Of a DNA stretch of 64,000 nucleotides, positions 50,706 to 59,532 are shown one piece after another; position 1 is the stretch's first letter; every line of letters begins with the position of its first letter. The translations under genes and the position numbers were made by a program. Source of the DNA: Actinomadura viridilutea (GTDB lineage: Bacteria; Actinomycetota; Actinomycetes; Streptosporangiales; Streptosporangiaceae); the NCBI GenBank assembly GCA_003001795.1, contig PVNI01000025.1, positions 1 through 64,000 of the forward strand. Direction: 5' to 3'. The notes below the pieces were generated by a model. The model did no database searches. It had not been told where the DNA came from and worked only from the letters and a program-made list of their open reading frames with translations.

Positions 50706-50871
50706 AAGACGCTCACGCCGAAATCGAATGGAGGTCATCTCGCAATGGTCGGCGGAGGAATTTCCGTGGAGGTCGCGAAAACGCGAAATCCCGCCGTCGC
50801 CGCGGCGGGATTTCGCTCCGTTCGCCCTCGGCGGCGTCCGTCCCGGCCCCCTGGGGACGGACGCGGCGGGG

Positions 50872-52371
50872 TCATCCGACGGTCACCGAGTCCTGCTCGT
50901 CCAGCCAGGCCACAAGGCCCTCCAGGGCGTCGCGGCAGCCGCCGCATCCGGTGCTCGCGCGGGTCCGCCGCGCGACCTCGTCGGCGGTGCGCGCGCCATT
51001 CTCCCAGCACACGCGGATTTGCCGTTTGGAGACGTTGTTGCAGTGGCATACCGTCGCCGCGTCCGGCATGCGCACCGGCGAGTCCGCGGCCTGCGCCCCG
51101 CCCATACCGGGGAACAACAGGCTCAGCCGGTCCGACGGCAGCGGGCCCGACCGGTCGTACAGCTGGGTGAGCGTGCCCGCGGTGCCGGTCTCCCCCAGCA
51201 GGATCGCGCCGACGAGGCGGCCGTCGCGGATCGCGACCTTCTTGTAGGTTCCGCGGCTGGCGTCGGCGAACCGCATCACCTCCACCTGGGGGTCGTCGTC
51301 GCCGTGGTGCGTCTCCCCCATCGCCACCAGGTCCACGCCGGCGGCCTTGAGCCGGGTGATCTGCCGCGCGCCGGTGAACCGCGCGGCGGCGTCGGCGCCG
51401 GTGAGCAGGTCGGCCAGCACCGTCGCCTGCTCCCACGCCGGCGCCACCAGCCCGTACACGGTGTCGCCGTACTGCGAGCACTCCCCGATCGCGCGGACGT
51501 CCGGGTCGGTCACCGACCGCAGCGTCTCGTCCACGACGACGCCCCGGTCCACCTTCAGGCCCGCCGCGCGCGCCAGCCGTACTTCAGGTCGGACCCCGCA
51601 CGCCAGCACCACCACGTCGGCCGGCAGCCGTTCGCCCGTCTCCAGCTCGACCGCCGTCACGCGCCTGGCGTCCCCGGCGCCGGTGCCGGTGCGCAGTGCC
51701 TTGGCGCTCGTGCCCAGGAGGGTGCGGATGCCGAGGCGGCCGAGGGTGCGCGCCAGGACGGCGCCGGCTCCCTGGTCCAGTTGGCGTTCCATCAGGTGCC
51801 CGGCCAGATGCACCACCGTGACGTGCAGGCCGCGCCCGGCCAGCCCGCGCGCGGCCTCGATGCCCAGCAGCCCGCCGCCGACGACCACCGCGTGGCGGGC
51901 GCCGTCGGCCGCGGCGAGGATCGCCCGGCAGTCCTCCAGGGTGCGGAACGCCACCACCCCGCCGGGCAGCCCGTGCTCGGTGCCCGGGATCGGCGGGACG
52001 AACGCCGTGCTCCCCGTCGCGAGCACCAGCGTGTCGTAGGGGGTGACGGTTCCGTCGGAGGCGTGCACCCGCTTGGCGTCCCGGTCGACGCGTACCACCT
52101 CCACGCCCAGCCGGGCGTCGACGTCGTTGGCGTCGTACCAGGCCGGGTCTACCAGCCCGATCTGGTCGGGCCCGGTCGCCCCGGCCAGCACGTCGGACAG
52201 CAGCACCCGGTTGTAGGGCTGCTGCGGCTCGGCGCCGAACACCGTCAGCGCCACCCGCCGGTCCCGCGCCCGGATCTCGCTGACCAGCCGCGCCCCGGCC
52301 ATCCCGTTGCCGACGACCACGATGCCCGCGGCCGCCGCGCGCTCCCCGCCGTCGGTGGAGGATCGGCTCAT
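50872..52371 (-). CDS. nasB: FAD/NAD-dependent nitrate reductase electron-transfer subunit (NasB-like)
   Basis: A 499-residue pyridine-nucleotide-disulfide-type flavoprotein: FAD site IVVVGNGMAGARLVSEI, LATGSTAFVPPIPG and NAD site AVVVGGGLLGIEAARGL. A C-terminal BFD-like [2Fe-2S] domain follows, with cysteines in VCHCNNVSKRQI and STGCGGCRDAL. It resembles the N-terminal half of NirB without the siroheme domains. It directly follows the molybdenum nitrate reductase gene with ATGA overlap, so it most likely passes NAD(P)H electrons to it. Ends near 50872, 167 bases from the nirB operator. Confidence 0.87.
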   Translation of the reverse strand: MSRSSTDGGERAAAAGIVVVGNGMAGARLVSEIRARDRRVALTVFGAEPQQPYNRVLLSDVLAGATGPDQIGLVDPAWYDANDVDARLGVEVVRVDRDAKRVHASDGTVTPYDTLVLATGSTAFVPPIPGTEHGLPGGVVAFRTLEDCRAILAAADGARHAVVVGGGLLGIEAARGLAGRGLHVTVVHLAGHLMERQLDQGAGAVLARTLGRLGIRTLLGTSAKALRTGTGAGDARRVTAVELETGERLPADVVVLACGVRPEVRLARAAGLKVDRGVVVDETLRSVTDPDVRAIGECSQYGDTVYGLVAPAWEQATVLADLLTGADAAARFTGARQITRLKAAGVDLVAMGETHHGDDDPQVEVMRFADASRGTYKKVAIRDGRLVGAILLGETGTAGTLTQLYDRSGPLPSDRLSLLFPGMGGAQAADSPVRMPDAATVCHCNNVSKRQIRVCWENGARTADEVARRTRASTGCGGCRDALEGLVAWLDEQDSVTVG

Positions 52372-54578
52372 CTGCTCGCTCCGCTCGGTTCCCGGGCCGC
52401 GCCCGGCTCGTCGATCACGCTCGCGCGGTCCGCGTCCGGCCCGGCCGCCGCGCCGTCCCCGGGCGGCCGTCCGGACGCGGCCACCGGTTCCAGCCGCACC
52501 GCGCACACCTTGAACTCCGGCATCCGGGACACGGGGTCCAGGGCCGGATTGGTCAGCAGGTTCGCCCGCCCCTCCCCCGCCCAGTGGAACGGCATGAACA
52601 CCGTGTCGTGCCGGATCTCGTCGGTCAGCCGCGCCCGCACGGTCGCGGCGCCGCGCCGGCTGGTGACCCGCACGTCCGCGCCGTCGTCGATGCCCAGCCG
52701 GCCCGCCAGGTCGGGGTGGATCTCCACGAACGGTTCGGGCGCCGCCTCGGCCAGCGGCCGCACCCGCCGCGTCTGCGCGCCGCTCTGGTACTGGGCCAGC
52801 ACCCGGCCCGTCGTCAGGCGGACGGGGTACTCGGCGTCGACGTCCTCCGCCGCGCCCGTGTGCTCGACTGGGATGAAGCGGGCACGGCCGTCCGGGGTGG
52901 CGAAGCGGTCCAGGAACGGACGCGGCGTTCCCGGGTGGTCCGGCGACGGGCACGGCCAGAACACCCCGCCCTCCCGCTCGATGCGCTCGTAGGTGATGCC
53001 CGAGTAGTCGGCGGGGCCGCCCGCGCTGGCGGCGCGCAGCTCGTCGAACACCTCGGCGGGATCGGCGCTCCACGCGCCCGGGGCGTCCAGCCGCCGGGCC
53101 AGCGCCGCGATGATCTCCAGGTCGGTGCGCACGCCGGGAGGCGGCGGCACGGCCCGGCGGCGCCGCAGCACCCGGCCCTCCAGGTTGGTCATCGTGCCCG
53201 ACTCCTCGGCCCACTGCGCCGTCGGCAGCACCACGTCGGCGCGGGCCGCGGTCTCCGACAGCACGAAGTCGGCCGCGACCAGGAAGTCCAGGGCGTCCAG
53301 CCGCTCCTCCACCGCTGCCGACCGCGGCGCCGACACCACCGGATTGGACCCGAACAGCAGCAGCATCTTCGGCCCGTCCGCGGCGCCCAGCGCCGACAGC
53401 AGCTCGTAGGCCGACCGTCCCGGCCCCGGCAGCACGGCGGGGTCGACGCCCCACACCCCGGCGACGTGCGCGCGGGCGGCGGGGTCGTCGATTCCGCGGT
53501 AGCCGGGCAGCTGGTCGGCCTTCTGCCCGTGCTCGCGTCCGCCCTGCCCGTTGCCCTGCCCGGTCAGGCAGCCGTAGCCGGCCCCTTCGCGTCCGGGCAG
53601 GCCGAGGGCCAGCGCGAGGTTGATGAACGCGGTGACCGTGTCCACGCCGCGGGCGTGCTGCTCGGCGCCGCGCGCCGTCAGCACGTAGGACCTGCGGCCG
53701 CGGGCCAGCAGCCGCACCGCCTCGCGCATGTGCGGCACCGGGACGCCGGTGATGCGCTCGACCCGGGCGGGCCAGTAGGCGTTGACGACGGTGCGCACCG
53801 CGGCGAACCCGCTGGTGCGGGCGGCGATGTACTCCTCGTCGACCAGGCCCTCGGTGAGCGCCAGGTGGAGCATGCCGTTGGCCAGGGCCAGGTCGGTGCC
53901 GGGCGCGGGCTGCAGGTGCAGGTCGGCCTGCCGGGCGGTCGCGGTGCGGCGCGGGTCGACCACGACGAACGCGCCGCCCGCGCTGCGCATCGCGGAGACG
54001 TGCCGCATGAACGGCGGCATCGTCTCGGCCACGTTGCCGCCCGCCAGCAGGATCGCGTCGGCCCGCGCCAGGTCGGTGATCGGGCCCGGCAGGCCGCGGT
54101 CCAGGCCGAACGCCCGGCCGACGGCGGCCGCCGCCGACGACATGCAGAACCGGCCGTTGTAGTCGATCTGGGAGGTGCGCAGCGCGATCCTGGCGAACTT
54201 CCCCACCTGGTAGGCCTTCTCGTTGGTCAGGCCGCCGCCCCCGAAGACCGCGACGGCGTCGTGGCCGTGCGCGTCCCGCAGCCGCCGCACCTCGGCGGCG
54301 ATCCGGTCCAGGGCCCGGTCCCAGGCGCACGGCTCCAGCGGCGCGCCGCGACGGGCGCGCATCAGCGGGGTGGTCAGCCGGTCCGGCACCGTCAGCAGTT
54401 CGGCTGACGTCCAGCCCTTCTGGCACAGGCCGCCCTGGTTGGCCGGGACGTCCTCGCGCGGCGTCACCCGCAGCGCCGGCCTGCGGCGGCGGCCCGGGCC
54501 CGGGGCGGCCGAGGCGCCGCCCAGGGTCATGCCGCACTGCAGCGCGCAGTAAGGGCAGTGGGTGGGGGTGTCGGTCAT
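52368..54578 (-). CDS. nasA: Assimilatory nitrate reductase catalytic subunit
   Basis: A 736-residue molybdopterin oxidoreductase. The N-terminal [4Fe-4S] ligands are Cys8, Cys11, Cys15 and Cys52 (HCPYCALQCG, GLCQKG). Mo-bis-MGD domains contain YQVGKFARIAL, DYNGRFCMSSAAAAVGRAFG, GGNVAETMPPFM and GCLTGQGNGQGGREHGQKADQLPGYR. The C-terminal molydop-binding domain includes RLTTGRVLAQYQSGAQTRRV. The enzyme is cytoplasmic (no Tat signal) and reduces nitrate to nitrite. It lacks the C-terminal [2Fe-2S] domain of some NasA proteins; that role falls to the downstream flavoprotein. Preceded by a GlnR-like operator. Confidence 0.94.
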   Translation of the reverse strand: MTDTPTHCPYCALQCGMTLGGASAAPGPGRRRRPALRVTPREDVPANQGGLCQKGWTSAELLTVPDRLTTPLMRARRGAPLEPCAWDRALDRIAAEVRRLRDAHGHDAVAVFGGGGLTNEKAYQVGKFARIALRTSQIDYNGRFCMSSAAAAVGRAFGLDRGLPGPITDLARADAILLAGGNVAETMPPFMRHVSAMRSAGGAFVVVDPRRTATARQADLHLQPAPGTDLALANGMLHLALTEGLVDEEYIAARTSGFAAVRTVVNAYWPARVERITGVPVPHMREAVRLLARGRRSYVLTARGAEQHARGVDTVTAFINLALALGLPGREGAGYGCLTGQGNGQGGREHGQKADQLPGYRGIDDPAARAHVAGVWGVDPAVLPGPGRSAYELLSALGAADGPKMLLLFGSNPVVSAPRSAAVEERLDALDFLVAADFVLSETAARADVVLPTAQWAEESGTMTNLEGRVLRRRRAVPPPPGVRTDLEIIAALARRLDAPGAWSADPAEVFDELRAASAGGPADYSGITYERIEREGGVFWPCPSPDHPGTPRPFLDRFATPDGRARFIPVEHTGAAEDVDAEYPVRLTTGRVLAQYQSGAQTRRVRPLAEAAPEPFVEIHPDLAGRLGIDDGADVRVTSRRGAATVRARLTDEIRHDTVFMPFHWAGEGRANLLTNPALDPVSRMPEFKVCAVRLEPVAASGRPPGDGAAAGPDADRASVIDEPGAAREPSGASR

Positions 54579-54601
54579 GTGTCCGAGGCTGTTCGGGCCC
54601 G

Positions 54602-54639
54602 GTTTCGCGGCGGCGTCCCGCGTGTGACCCCGCTGTTAA
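54602..54639 (-). promoter_or_regulatory. GlnR-like phased operator upstream of nasA
   Basis: Minus strand reads TTAAC-n6-GTCAC-n6-GACGC-n6-GAAAC, 24-61 bases upstream of the nasA ATG: the same distance, spacing and nearly the same boxes as before nirB. Flanking bases (TTTTAAC, GTGAGC) are also shared. Confidence 0.62.
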
Positions 54640-54875
54640 AAGGGGCTCACCCACCGTGGATCATCGACGTCAGAACGCGTACGGCCGGGCCGCCGCACGG
54701 ACGGTCTCCGACGCACACATGTCAAGCGTTGTCAGAGGCGAGTTGAGGCTCTTTCGTCGCCGACGGCGCGGCCGTCGCACGGATCGGCGGCGCCGCGCCG
54801 CCTCCGCGGCAGGAACCGTCCCCGCCCGCCGGGCCGACCCGATCACGTCGCGGCGGACGCGCCTAACCTCGGAGC

Positions 54876-55397
54876 ATGCCCGACCTTGCGTATTACGCCT
54901 CCCTGCCGCGCACCCGCGGCGCCGCCGCCGCATTGCTGCTCGACGACCTCGGGCGGGTGCTGCTGGTCAAGCCCACCTACAAGGAGGGTTGGTTCCTGCC
55001 CGGCGGAGTGATCGAGGCGGGCGAGTCGCCCCTGGCCGCGTGCGTGCGCGAGTGCGAGGAGGAGCTGGGCCTGGTCCCGCGGCTGGACGGCCTGGTCTGC
55101 GTGGACTGGGGGCCGCCCCGCGACGGCGTGGACGCGGTCAACGTCTTCGTGTTCGCCGGGTCGCTGACCGCCGCCGAGATCGCCGCGATCCGGCTGCCCC
55201 CCGACGAGCTGTCCGACCACGTGCTGGTGGCGCCGGAGAAGGTGCCCGAACTCGCCCCGCCGCACGTCTCCCGCCGCATGGAGCCCAGCCTGCGCGGTCT
55301 CGTCGAGCACCGCGCCGTCTACCTGGAGGACGGCCGCGAGCCCGGCTACGGCTCCGCTCCCCTGGCCTCCGCCCCCCGCCCCGGCGGGCCGGGATAG
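54876..55397 (+). CDS. NUDIX hydrolase
   Basis: A 173-residue NUDIX protein. The Nudix box reads GGVIEAGESPLAACVRECEEELGL (residues ~44-67), with the REcEEELG metal-binding core intact. It hydrolyses nucleoside-diphosphate-linked substrates; the exact one is unknown. The ATG at 54876 follows a GGAG. It faces the nitrate reductase gene divergently and is followed by a small zinc-ribbon gene. A Pro/Gly-rich tail ends the protein. Confidence 0.9.
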   Translation: MPDLAYYASLPRTRGAAAALLLDDLGRVLLVKPTYKEGWFLPGGVIEAGESPLAACVRECEEELGLVPRLDGLVCVDWGPPRDGVDAVNVFVFAGSLTAAEIAAIRLPPDELSDHVLVAPEKVPELAPPHVSRRMEPSLRGLVEHRAVYLEDGREPGYGSAPLASAPRPGGPG

Positions 55398-55454
55398 AAG
55401 CGCCCGCGACCGGGTAGGTGGCAGGCGACCGACCAGAGATCGGGGGGAGCGCCG

Positions 55455-55697
55455 ATGGCAGCCTGCGAAGTGTGCGGGAACGACTACGCGCTGAGTTTCG
55501 AGGTGCACGCCCAGGGCGCCGTGCACGTCTTCGACTCGTTCGAATGCGCGATCACCAAGATGGCGCCGATCTGCGAGCACTGCCAGTGCCGCATCCTCGG
55601 CCACGGCGTCGAGGTCGGCCGACGCTGGTACTGCTGCGCGCACTGCGCCCGCTCCGCCGACCCGAGCAGCGCCGAACTGGTCGCCGACCACGCCTGA
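55455..55697 (+). CDS. Small Cys-rich zinc-ribbon protein
   Basis: An 80-residue protein with cysteine pairs CEVCGN (4-9), Cys31, CEHCQCRILGHG (~40-51) and WYCCAHC (~58-64), sufficient for one or two zinc sites. The sequence AQGAVHVFDSFECAI is strongly reminiscent of a conserved actinobacterial family of unknown function. The ATG at 55455 has GGGGGGAG upstream. It may be cotranscribed with the NUDIX gene, 57 bases earlier. Confidence 0.75.
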   Translation: MAACEVCGNDYALSFEVHAQGAVHVFDSFECAITKMAPICEHCQCRILGHGVEVGRRWYCCAHCARSADPSSAELVADHA

Positions 55698-55814
55698 CCC
55701 GCCCGGTCCCGACGCGGAAGGCGACGCGCCGCAGTGCGTGCGTCACACGCACTGCGGCCGCCGCGCGTGCAGGCCGGCCGCCGCCCCCGCACGGACGGCG
55801 ACCGACCCGCCCCC

Positions 55815-57206
55815 TCACACGCCGGCCTCCGCCAGGCTCATCCGGACCTGCCCCACCCGCACCTTCCGCAGGTAGCAGAACCAGGTCAGCGCGACGCACA
55901 CCCCGTAGAACGCGGCCAGGCTCACCAGCGCCGGCGCGATCCCCCGGGTCTGCTCGATGGAGATCCGGAAGGTCTGCTGGATCAGCACGCCGCCGACGGC
56001 GCCCACCGCCGAGATGAGGCCGATGGCGGCCGCCGAGGCGCGCCGGGCGCGGGCGAGCGCCCGCTCGGCGGCCGCGGAGTCGCCGCGGTCCGCCTCGGCC
56101 AGCTCCCGCACCCGGAAGATCGCCGGGATCATCCGGTAGGTGGAGCCGTTGCCGACGCCGGTGGCGACGAACACGAACAGGAACGCCGCCAGGAACGTCG
56201 GCCAGCTCCCCGCCCGCACCGCCGCGGCCACCGCCGCGACGCCCAGCCCCATCAGCAGGAAGTCGACCATGGTGACCCGGGCCCCGCCGAACCGGTCCGC
56301 CAGCCAGCCGCCGAGGGGGCGCGCCAGCGACCCGGCGAAGGCGCCCAGCCAGACGAAGCGGGACGCGGCGACGTCGGGGAACGAGTTCTCGATCAGCACC
56401 CCGAAGCTGAACGAGTAGCCGATGAACGACCCGAAGGTGCCGATGTACAGCACCGACATGACGATCGTCTGCCCGTCCCTGGCGCCGGCGGCCATCTCGC
56501 GCGGCGTGTACGGCGAGGACGCCCGGGTCAGGTTGTCCATGAAGAAGTAGGCGCACGCGGCGGCCAGCAGGATGAACGGCATCCACACCCAGCCCACCGC
56601 GGCCAGCCCGAACGCGACGATCAGCGGGGGCATGGCGAGCTGGGTCACGCTGGTGCCCAGGTTGCCGCCGGCGGCGTTCAGGCCGAGCGGCAGGCCCTGC
56701 CGCCGGGCCGGGTAGAAGTGGGTGATGTTGGCCATGGAGGAGGCGAAGTTGCCGCCTCCCAGGCCGGTGGTCGCCGCGATCAGCAGCAGCGCCCAGAACG
56801 GCAGGTCGGGGTTCTCGATCGCGTAGACGAACAGCCCGCACGGGACGAGCAGCAGCAGCGCGCTGACCACCGTCCAGTTGCGGCCGCCGAAACGCGCCGG
56901 GGCGAAGGTGTAGGGGATGCGCATCGCGGCCCCCACCAGGTTGGGCAGCGTCGTCAGCCACAGGGCCTGGCCCACCGACAGGCGCACCCCGTTGTCGGCG
57001 AGGTGGAGCACGGCGATGCTCCACAGCAGCCACACGCAGAAGCCCAGATGCTCGGTGAAGATCGAGAACACCAGGTTGCGGGCCGCCACCCGGCGCCCGG
57101 TCGCGGCCCAGAACCGGTCGTCGTCGGGGTCCCAGTGGTCGATCCAGCGACCGCCCCGGGGCCTGGCCCCCGCCCGCGGGGCTGCGTCGTCGGTCAGCGC
57201 CGTCAT
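55815..57206 (-). CDS. narK: Nitrate/nitrite transporter, MFS (NarK family)
   Basis: A 463-residue major facilitator with 12 membrane helices. NarK-type features are AMRIPYTFAPARFGGRNWT in the first half, with the nitrate-binding Arg. The nitrate signatures are GLGGGNFASSMANITHFYP and FVFVATGVGNGSTYRMIPAIF, two Gly-rich helices. A short hydrophilic loop (ELAEADRGDSAAAERAL) lies between late helices. It imports nitrate and/or exports nitrite. The ATG at 57206 follows AAGGAG. It lies near the nitrate-reduction genes on the same strand. Confidence 0.93.
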   Translation of the reverse strand: MTALTDDAAPRAGARPRGGRWIDHWDPDDDRFWAATGRRVAARNLVFSIFTEHLGFCVWLLWSIAVLHLADNGVRLSVGQALWLTTLPNLVGAAMRIPYTFAPARFGGRNWTVVSALLLLVPCGLFVYAIENPDLPFWALLLIAATTGLGGGNFASSMANITHFYPARRQGLPLGLNAAGGNLGTSVTQLAMPPLIVAFGLAAVGWVWMPFILLAAACAYFFMDNLTRASSPYTPREMAAGARDGQTIVMSVLYIGTFGSFIGYSFSFGVLIENSFPDVAASRFVWLGAFAGSLARPLGGWLADRFGGARVTMVDFLLMGLGVAAVAAAVRAGSWPTFLAAFLFVFVATGVGNGSTYRMIPAIFRVRELAEADRGDSAAAERALARARRASAAAIGLISAVGAVGGVLIQQTFRISIEQTRGIAPALVSLAAFYGVCVALTWFCYLRKVRVGQVRMSLAEAGV

Positions 57207-57397
57207 GGCGTCTCCTTCGGTGTCATGGCGGCCGGCGGCGATGCCGGGCGTTCCTGCGGACACCGCGACGTTAGGGACGGCGGGTTACGCGGGACGGCGC
57301 GTCATGTGCCCGTGGTGCTACATCCGGCGCACACGCACGGCGCCGCCGTGTGAGAGAAGGGGCGCGCCCCTCGCCGGTGAAACGCCTGCTCAGCGGC

Positions 57398-58027
57398 TCA
57401 CGCGTCGGTGTCGGGCCACGACGGCGAACGCCCCGACGAGCGCAGCACCGACTCCCACGCGTCGCCGGAGGACAGCGGCAGGTGCGGCACGCCCCAGTGC
57501 CAGGCCGACACCAGCAGCTCGGGGTCGCGCGGCCGGTAGTCGACCCCGATCGCGCGGGCCAGGTCCCAGGCGTGCAGGTGCCATTCCACGCACGCGACGC
57601 CCGCGTGGTCGCCCACGGTGTACTTGGTGCCCCGGTAGACCAGGTGGGTGCGGTCCCACATGTCGGGCATCAGGTCGGCGTACGCCCCGGCCGACACGGT
57701 GAACGCCATGATCCGGTCCGGGCCGGGCTCGGGCGGCAGCGCGGCCAGCTCCGCGGCGTTCTGGCGGGCCAGCTGGCGGATCAGCACCGGGGCCGCCGCG
57801 TCCCGGGCGAACAGCTTGGCCAGCCGGCTGTCCGGGGAATCCTGCAGGTACTCCAGATAGTTCTCGGCCACGCAGCGCAGATGGCCGGCCAGGTCGATGA
57901 TCTGCCACTCGGTGCACGGGGTGGGGGCGGTCCAGTCCTCCACCCGCTCGGCCAGCGCGCGGATCGCCTGGACCCCGTCCCGGTAGGACTCCAGGACGCG
58001 CTGACGGTCAGGCGGCGTGCGCTCCAC
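57398..58027 (-). CDS. Maleylpyruvate isomerase/DinB-type (mycothiol-dependent) protein
   Basis: A 209-residue protein with an N-terminal four-helix DinB/MDMPI domain: TPCTEWQIIDLAGHLRCVAENYLEYL with the metal-binding His, and a later VEWHLHAWDLARAIG with further His ligands. Proteins of this family in actinobacteria are often mycothiol-dependent metalloenzymes; substrate unknown. The GTG at 58027 follows GGGGGAAG. Monocistronic. Confidence 0.8.
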   Translation of the reverse strand: MERTPPDRQRVLESYRDGVQAIRALAERVEDWTAPTPCTEWQIIDLAGHLRCVAENYLEYLQDSPDSRLAKLFARDAAAPVLIRQLARQNAAELAALPPEPGPDRIMAFTVSAGAYADLMPDMWDRTHLVYRGTKYTVGDHAGVACVEWHLHAWDLARAIGVDYRPRDPELLVSAWHWGVPHLPLSSGDAWESVLRSSGRSPSWPDTDA

Positions 58028-58276
58028 GTGACTTCCCCCCGTGGTCGAAGCACCTTCGCTGGTCGGCCGATGCGCCGAACCGGTGTGCTGCCCGTGCGTG
58101 CGAACCCCTCGCCGGGACGCGTCGCCGGCGCCCCCGCGGCGCGGGGGCGCGGAGCGTCCCGGAACTCTTCGAGGGGCTACGTTCTCAGAACTCGGGCGGC
58201 CGGTGCCAACTCGGCGGCGCCGTGTCGTCCGCCCCGTCAGCCCTCCGCCCCGGTGCCCGGCCTCCCCGGGCCCGCG

Positions 58277-58693
58277 TCAGGCCGCCACGCCGGGCCGGGT
58301 GCGAAACCCGAGCCGGTGCGCCTCGCGCGCCGTGCGCAGCCGGTCGACCTCGTCGGTCCAGGGCCGCACGGCCGGCTTGGCCTTGGCCTCGCGGCGCGCG
58401 ATCTCGGCGGCGCGGCGGGCCTTGGCGTCCGCGCCGTCGGACACGTACACCCGGGGGCCCATGGCGACCCGCTCGGCGGCCTCGGCGGCCAGCAGCACCT
58501 CGGTGAGCGCCTTGTCGAACTTCACCGACAGGGCCCGCAGCTCCTCGGCGGGGCGCCCCTCGGTCTCCGCGGCGCGCAGCGCGCTCTCGGCCTCGGCGGC
58601 GGCCGCCAACCGCTCCCGGTAGGTCGCGGCCAGCCGCTCGTCGGCGGCGTACCGCTCGGCGACGTCCTTGCTCACCCGGCGACCCAAGGCCAT
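58277..58693 (-). CDS. Hypothetical coiled-coil protein
   Basis: A 138-residue, highly charged Ala/Glu/Arg-rich helical protein with no Cys, signal or membrane segment. Long heptad-like stretches (ERLAAAAEAESALRAAETEG, ARRAAEIARREAKAK) suggest a coiled coil. The ATG at 58693 has GAAGGAGG upstream. I do not recognise the family. Confidence 0.65.
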   Translation of the reverse strand: MALGRRVSKDVAERYAADERLAATYRERLAAAAEAESALRAAETEGRPAEELRALSVKFDKALTEVLLAAEAAERVAMGPRVYVSDGADAKARRAAEIARREAKAKPAVRPWTDEVDRLRTAREAHRLGFRTRPGVAA

Positions 58694-58842
58694 GGCGGTC
58701 CCCTCCTTCGTCCGCGGCCGTGACCGGCCGTGCTCGACTCTACCCGGCCGTGACGGCCGTCCGTCGCACGTGATCGAGGTGTGATCGGGGTAAGCGTACG
58801 CCCGTCGCCGGCGTGTCGTGACAGCGGACACCCCGCCCGCGC

Positions 58843-58858
58843 CCTTTACGTAGTAAGG
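58843..58858. promoter_or_regulatory. Palindrome copy D upstream of tetR, CCTTTAC-GTA-GTAAGG
   Basis: An inverted repeat ending 12 bases before the TetR ATG and overlapping a TAAGGT -10-like hexamer, the place expected for an autorepressor operator. Fourth copy of the motif. Confidence 0.6.
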
Positions 58859-58870
58859 TCAGTGCTCGTC

Positions 58871-59464
58871 ATGGTTCGGCAACCGAGCATCAACGCCCAG
58901 CACCGCCCGCCGCTGACCATCGAGCGGATCATCGAGGCGGCGCTGCGGATCGTCGACGGCCAGGGCCTGGGGCGGCTGACCATGCGCCGCCTCGGCGACG
59001 CCCTCGAGGTGGAGGCCATGGCCATCTACCACCACCTGCCCCGCGGCAAGGAGCAGCTGCTGGACGGCCTGGTGGCGCACGTGGCCGACGCGCCCGCCCC
59101 GGTCGACGACTCCGCCGATTGGCGGGACGCGCTGCGCCGCTGGGCCGCCGCCTACCGCGAGCGCCTGCTGGAGCACGCCGGAGTGCTGCCGCTGCTGGTC
59201 ACCCGGCGCAACCCCGCCGCGCTGGCCCCCACCGCCGCCTCGCTGCGCGAGCTGATGCGCCGGGGCGGCCTGCCGGACGACGCCGCGCACGCGGCCGCCC
59301 ACACGCTGCTGGCGTTCGTCATCGGGCATGTCGCGCTGGAGGTGCGCGGCACCACCGACGACGGCGCCACCGCACCGGCCGCCGCCGGCCCCGACGGCCC
59401 GGTCGACTGGCCGGCCCGCTTCGCCGCAGCGTTCGACCAGATTCTCACCGCCGTCGCTCCCTGA
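58871..59464 (+). CDS. TetR family transcriptional regulator
   Basis: A 197-residue regulator. The N-terminal HTH reads TIERIIEAALRIVDGQGLGRLTMRRLGDALEVEAMAIYHHL. The C-terminal ligand domain resembles the TetR_C (tetracycline repressor) class, with LLVTRRNPAALAP and ALEVRGTT. The ATG at 58871 is used; a GTG at 58862 is in frame. Palindrome copy D lies directly before it, consistent with autoregulation. Convergent with lutCBA. The ligand is unknown. Confidence 0.88.
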   Translation: MVRQPSINAQHRPPLTIERIIEAALRIVDGQGLGRLTMRRLGDALEVEAMAIYHHLPRGKEQLLDGLVAHVADAPAPVDDSADWRDALRRWAAAYRERLLEHAGVLPLLVTRRNPAALAPTAASLRELMRRGGLPDDAAHAAAHTLLAFVIGHVALEVRGTTDDGATAPAAAGPDGPVDWPARFAAAFDQILTAVAP

Positions 59465-59493
59465 CCCGTCCGCGGCGCGTCCGCGCGGCGCCG

Positions 59494-59532
59494 TCAGTCC
59501 TCGCGGTCAGTCCTCGCGGTCAGTCCTCGACG
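59494..59532. repeat. 13-bp tandem repeat duplicating the lutC stop region
   Basis: TCAGTCCTCGCGG occurs at 59494 and 59507, and a variant TCAGTCCTCGACG at 59520. The third unit contains the lutC stop and final Glu-Asp codons, so the other two are downstream copies of the gene end. Confidence 0.8.

Noticed and set aside
57207-57397. GlnR-like phased boxes upstream of narK
   Set aside because: TAAC-containing direct repeats are present but spaced 14 rather than 11 bases apart, so they do not match the nirB/nasA element.
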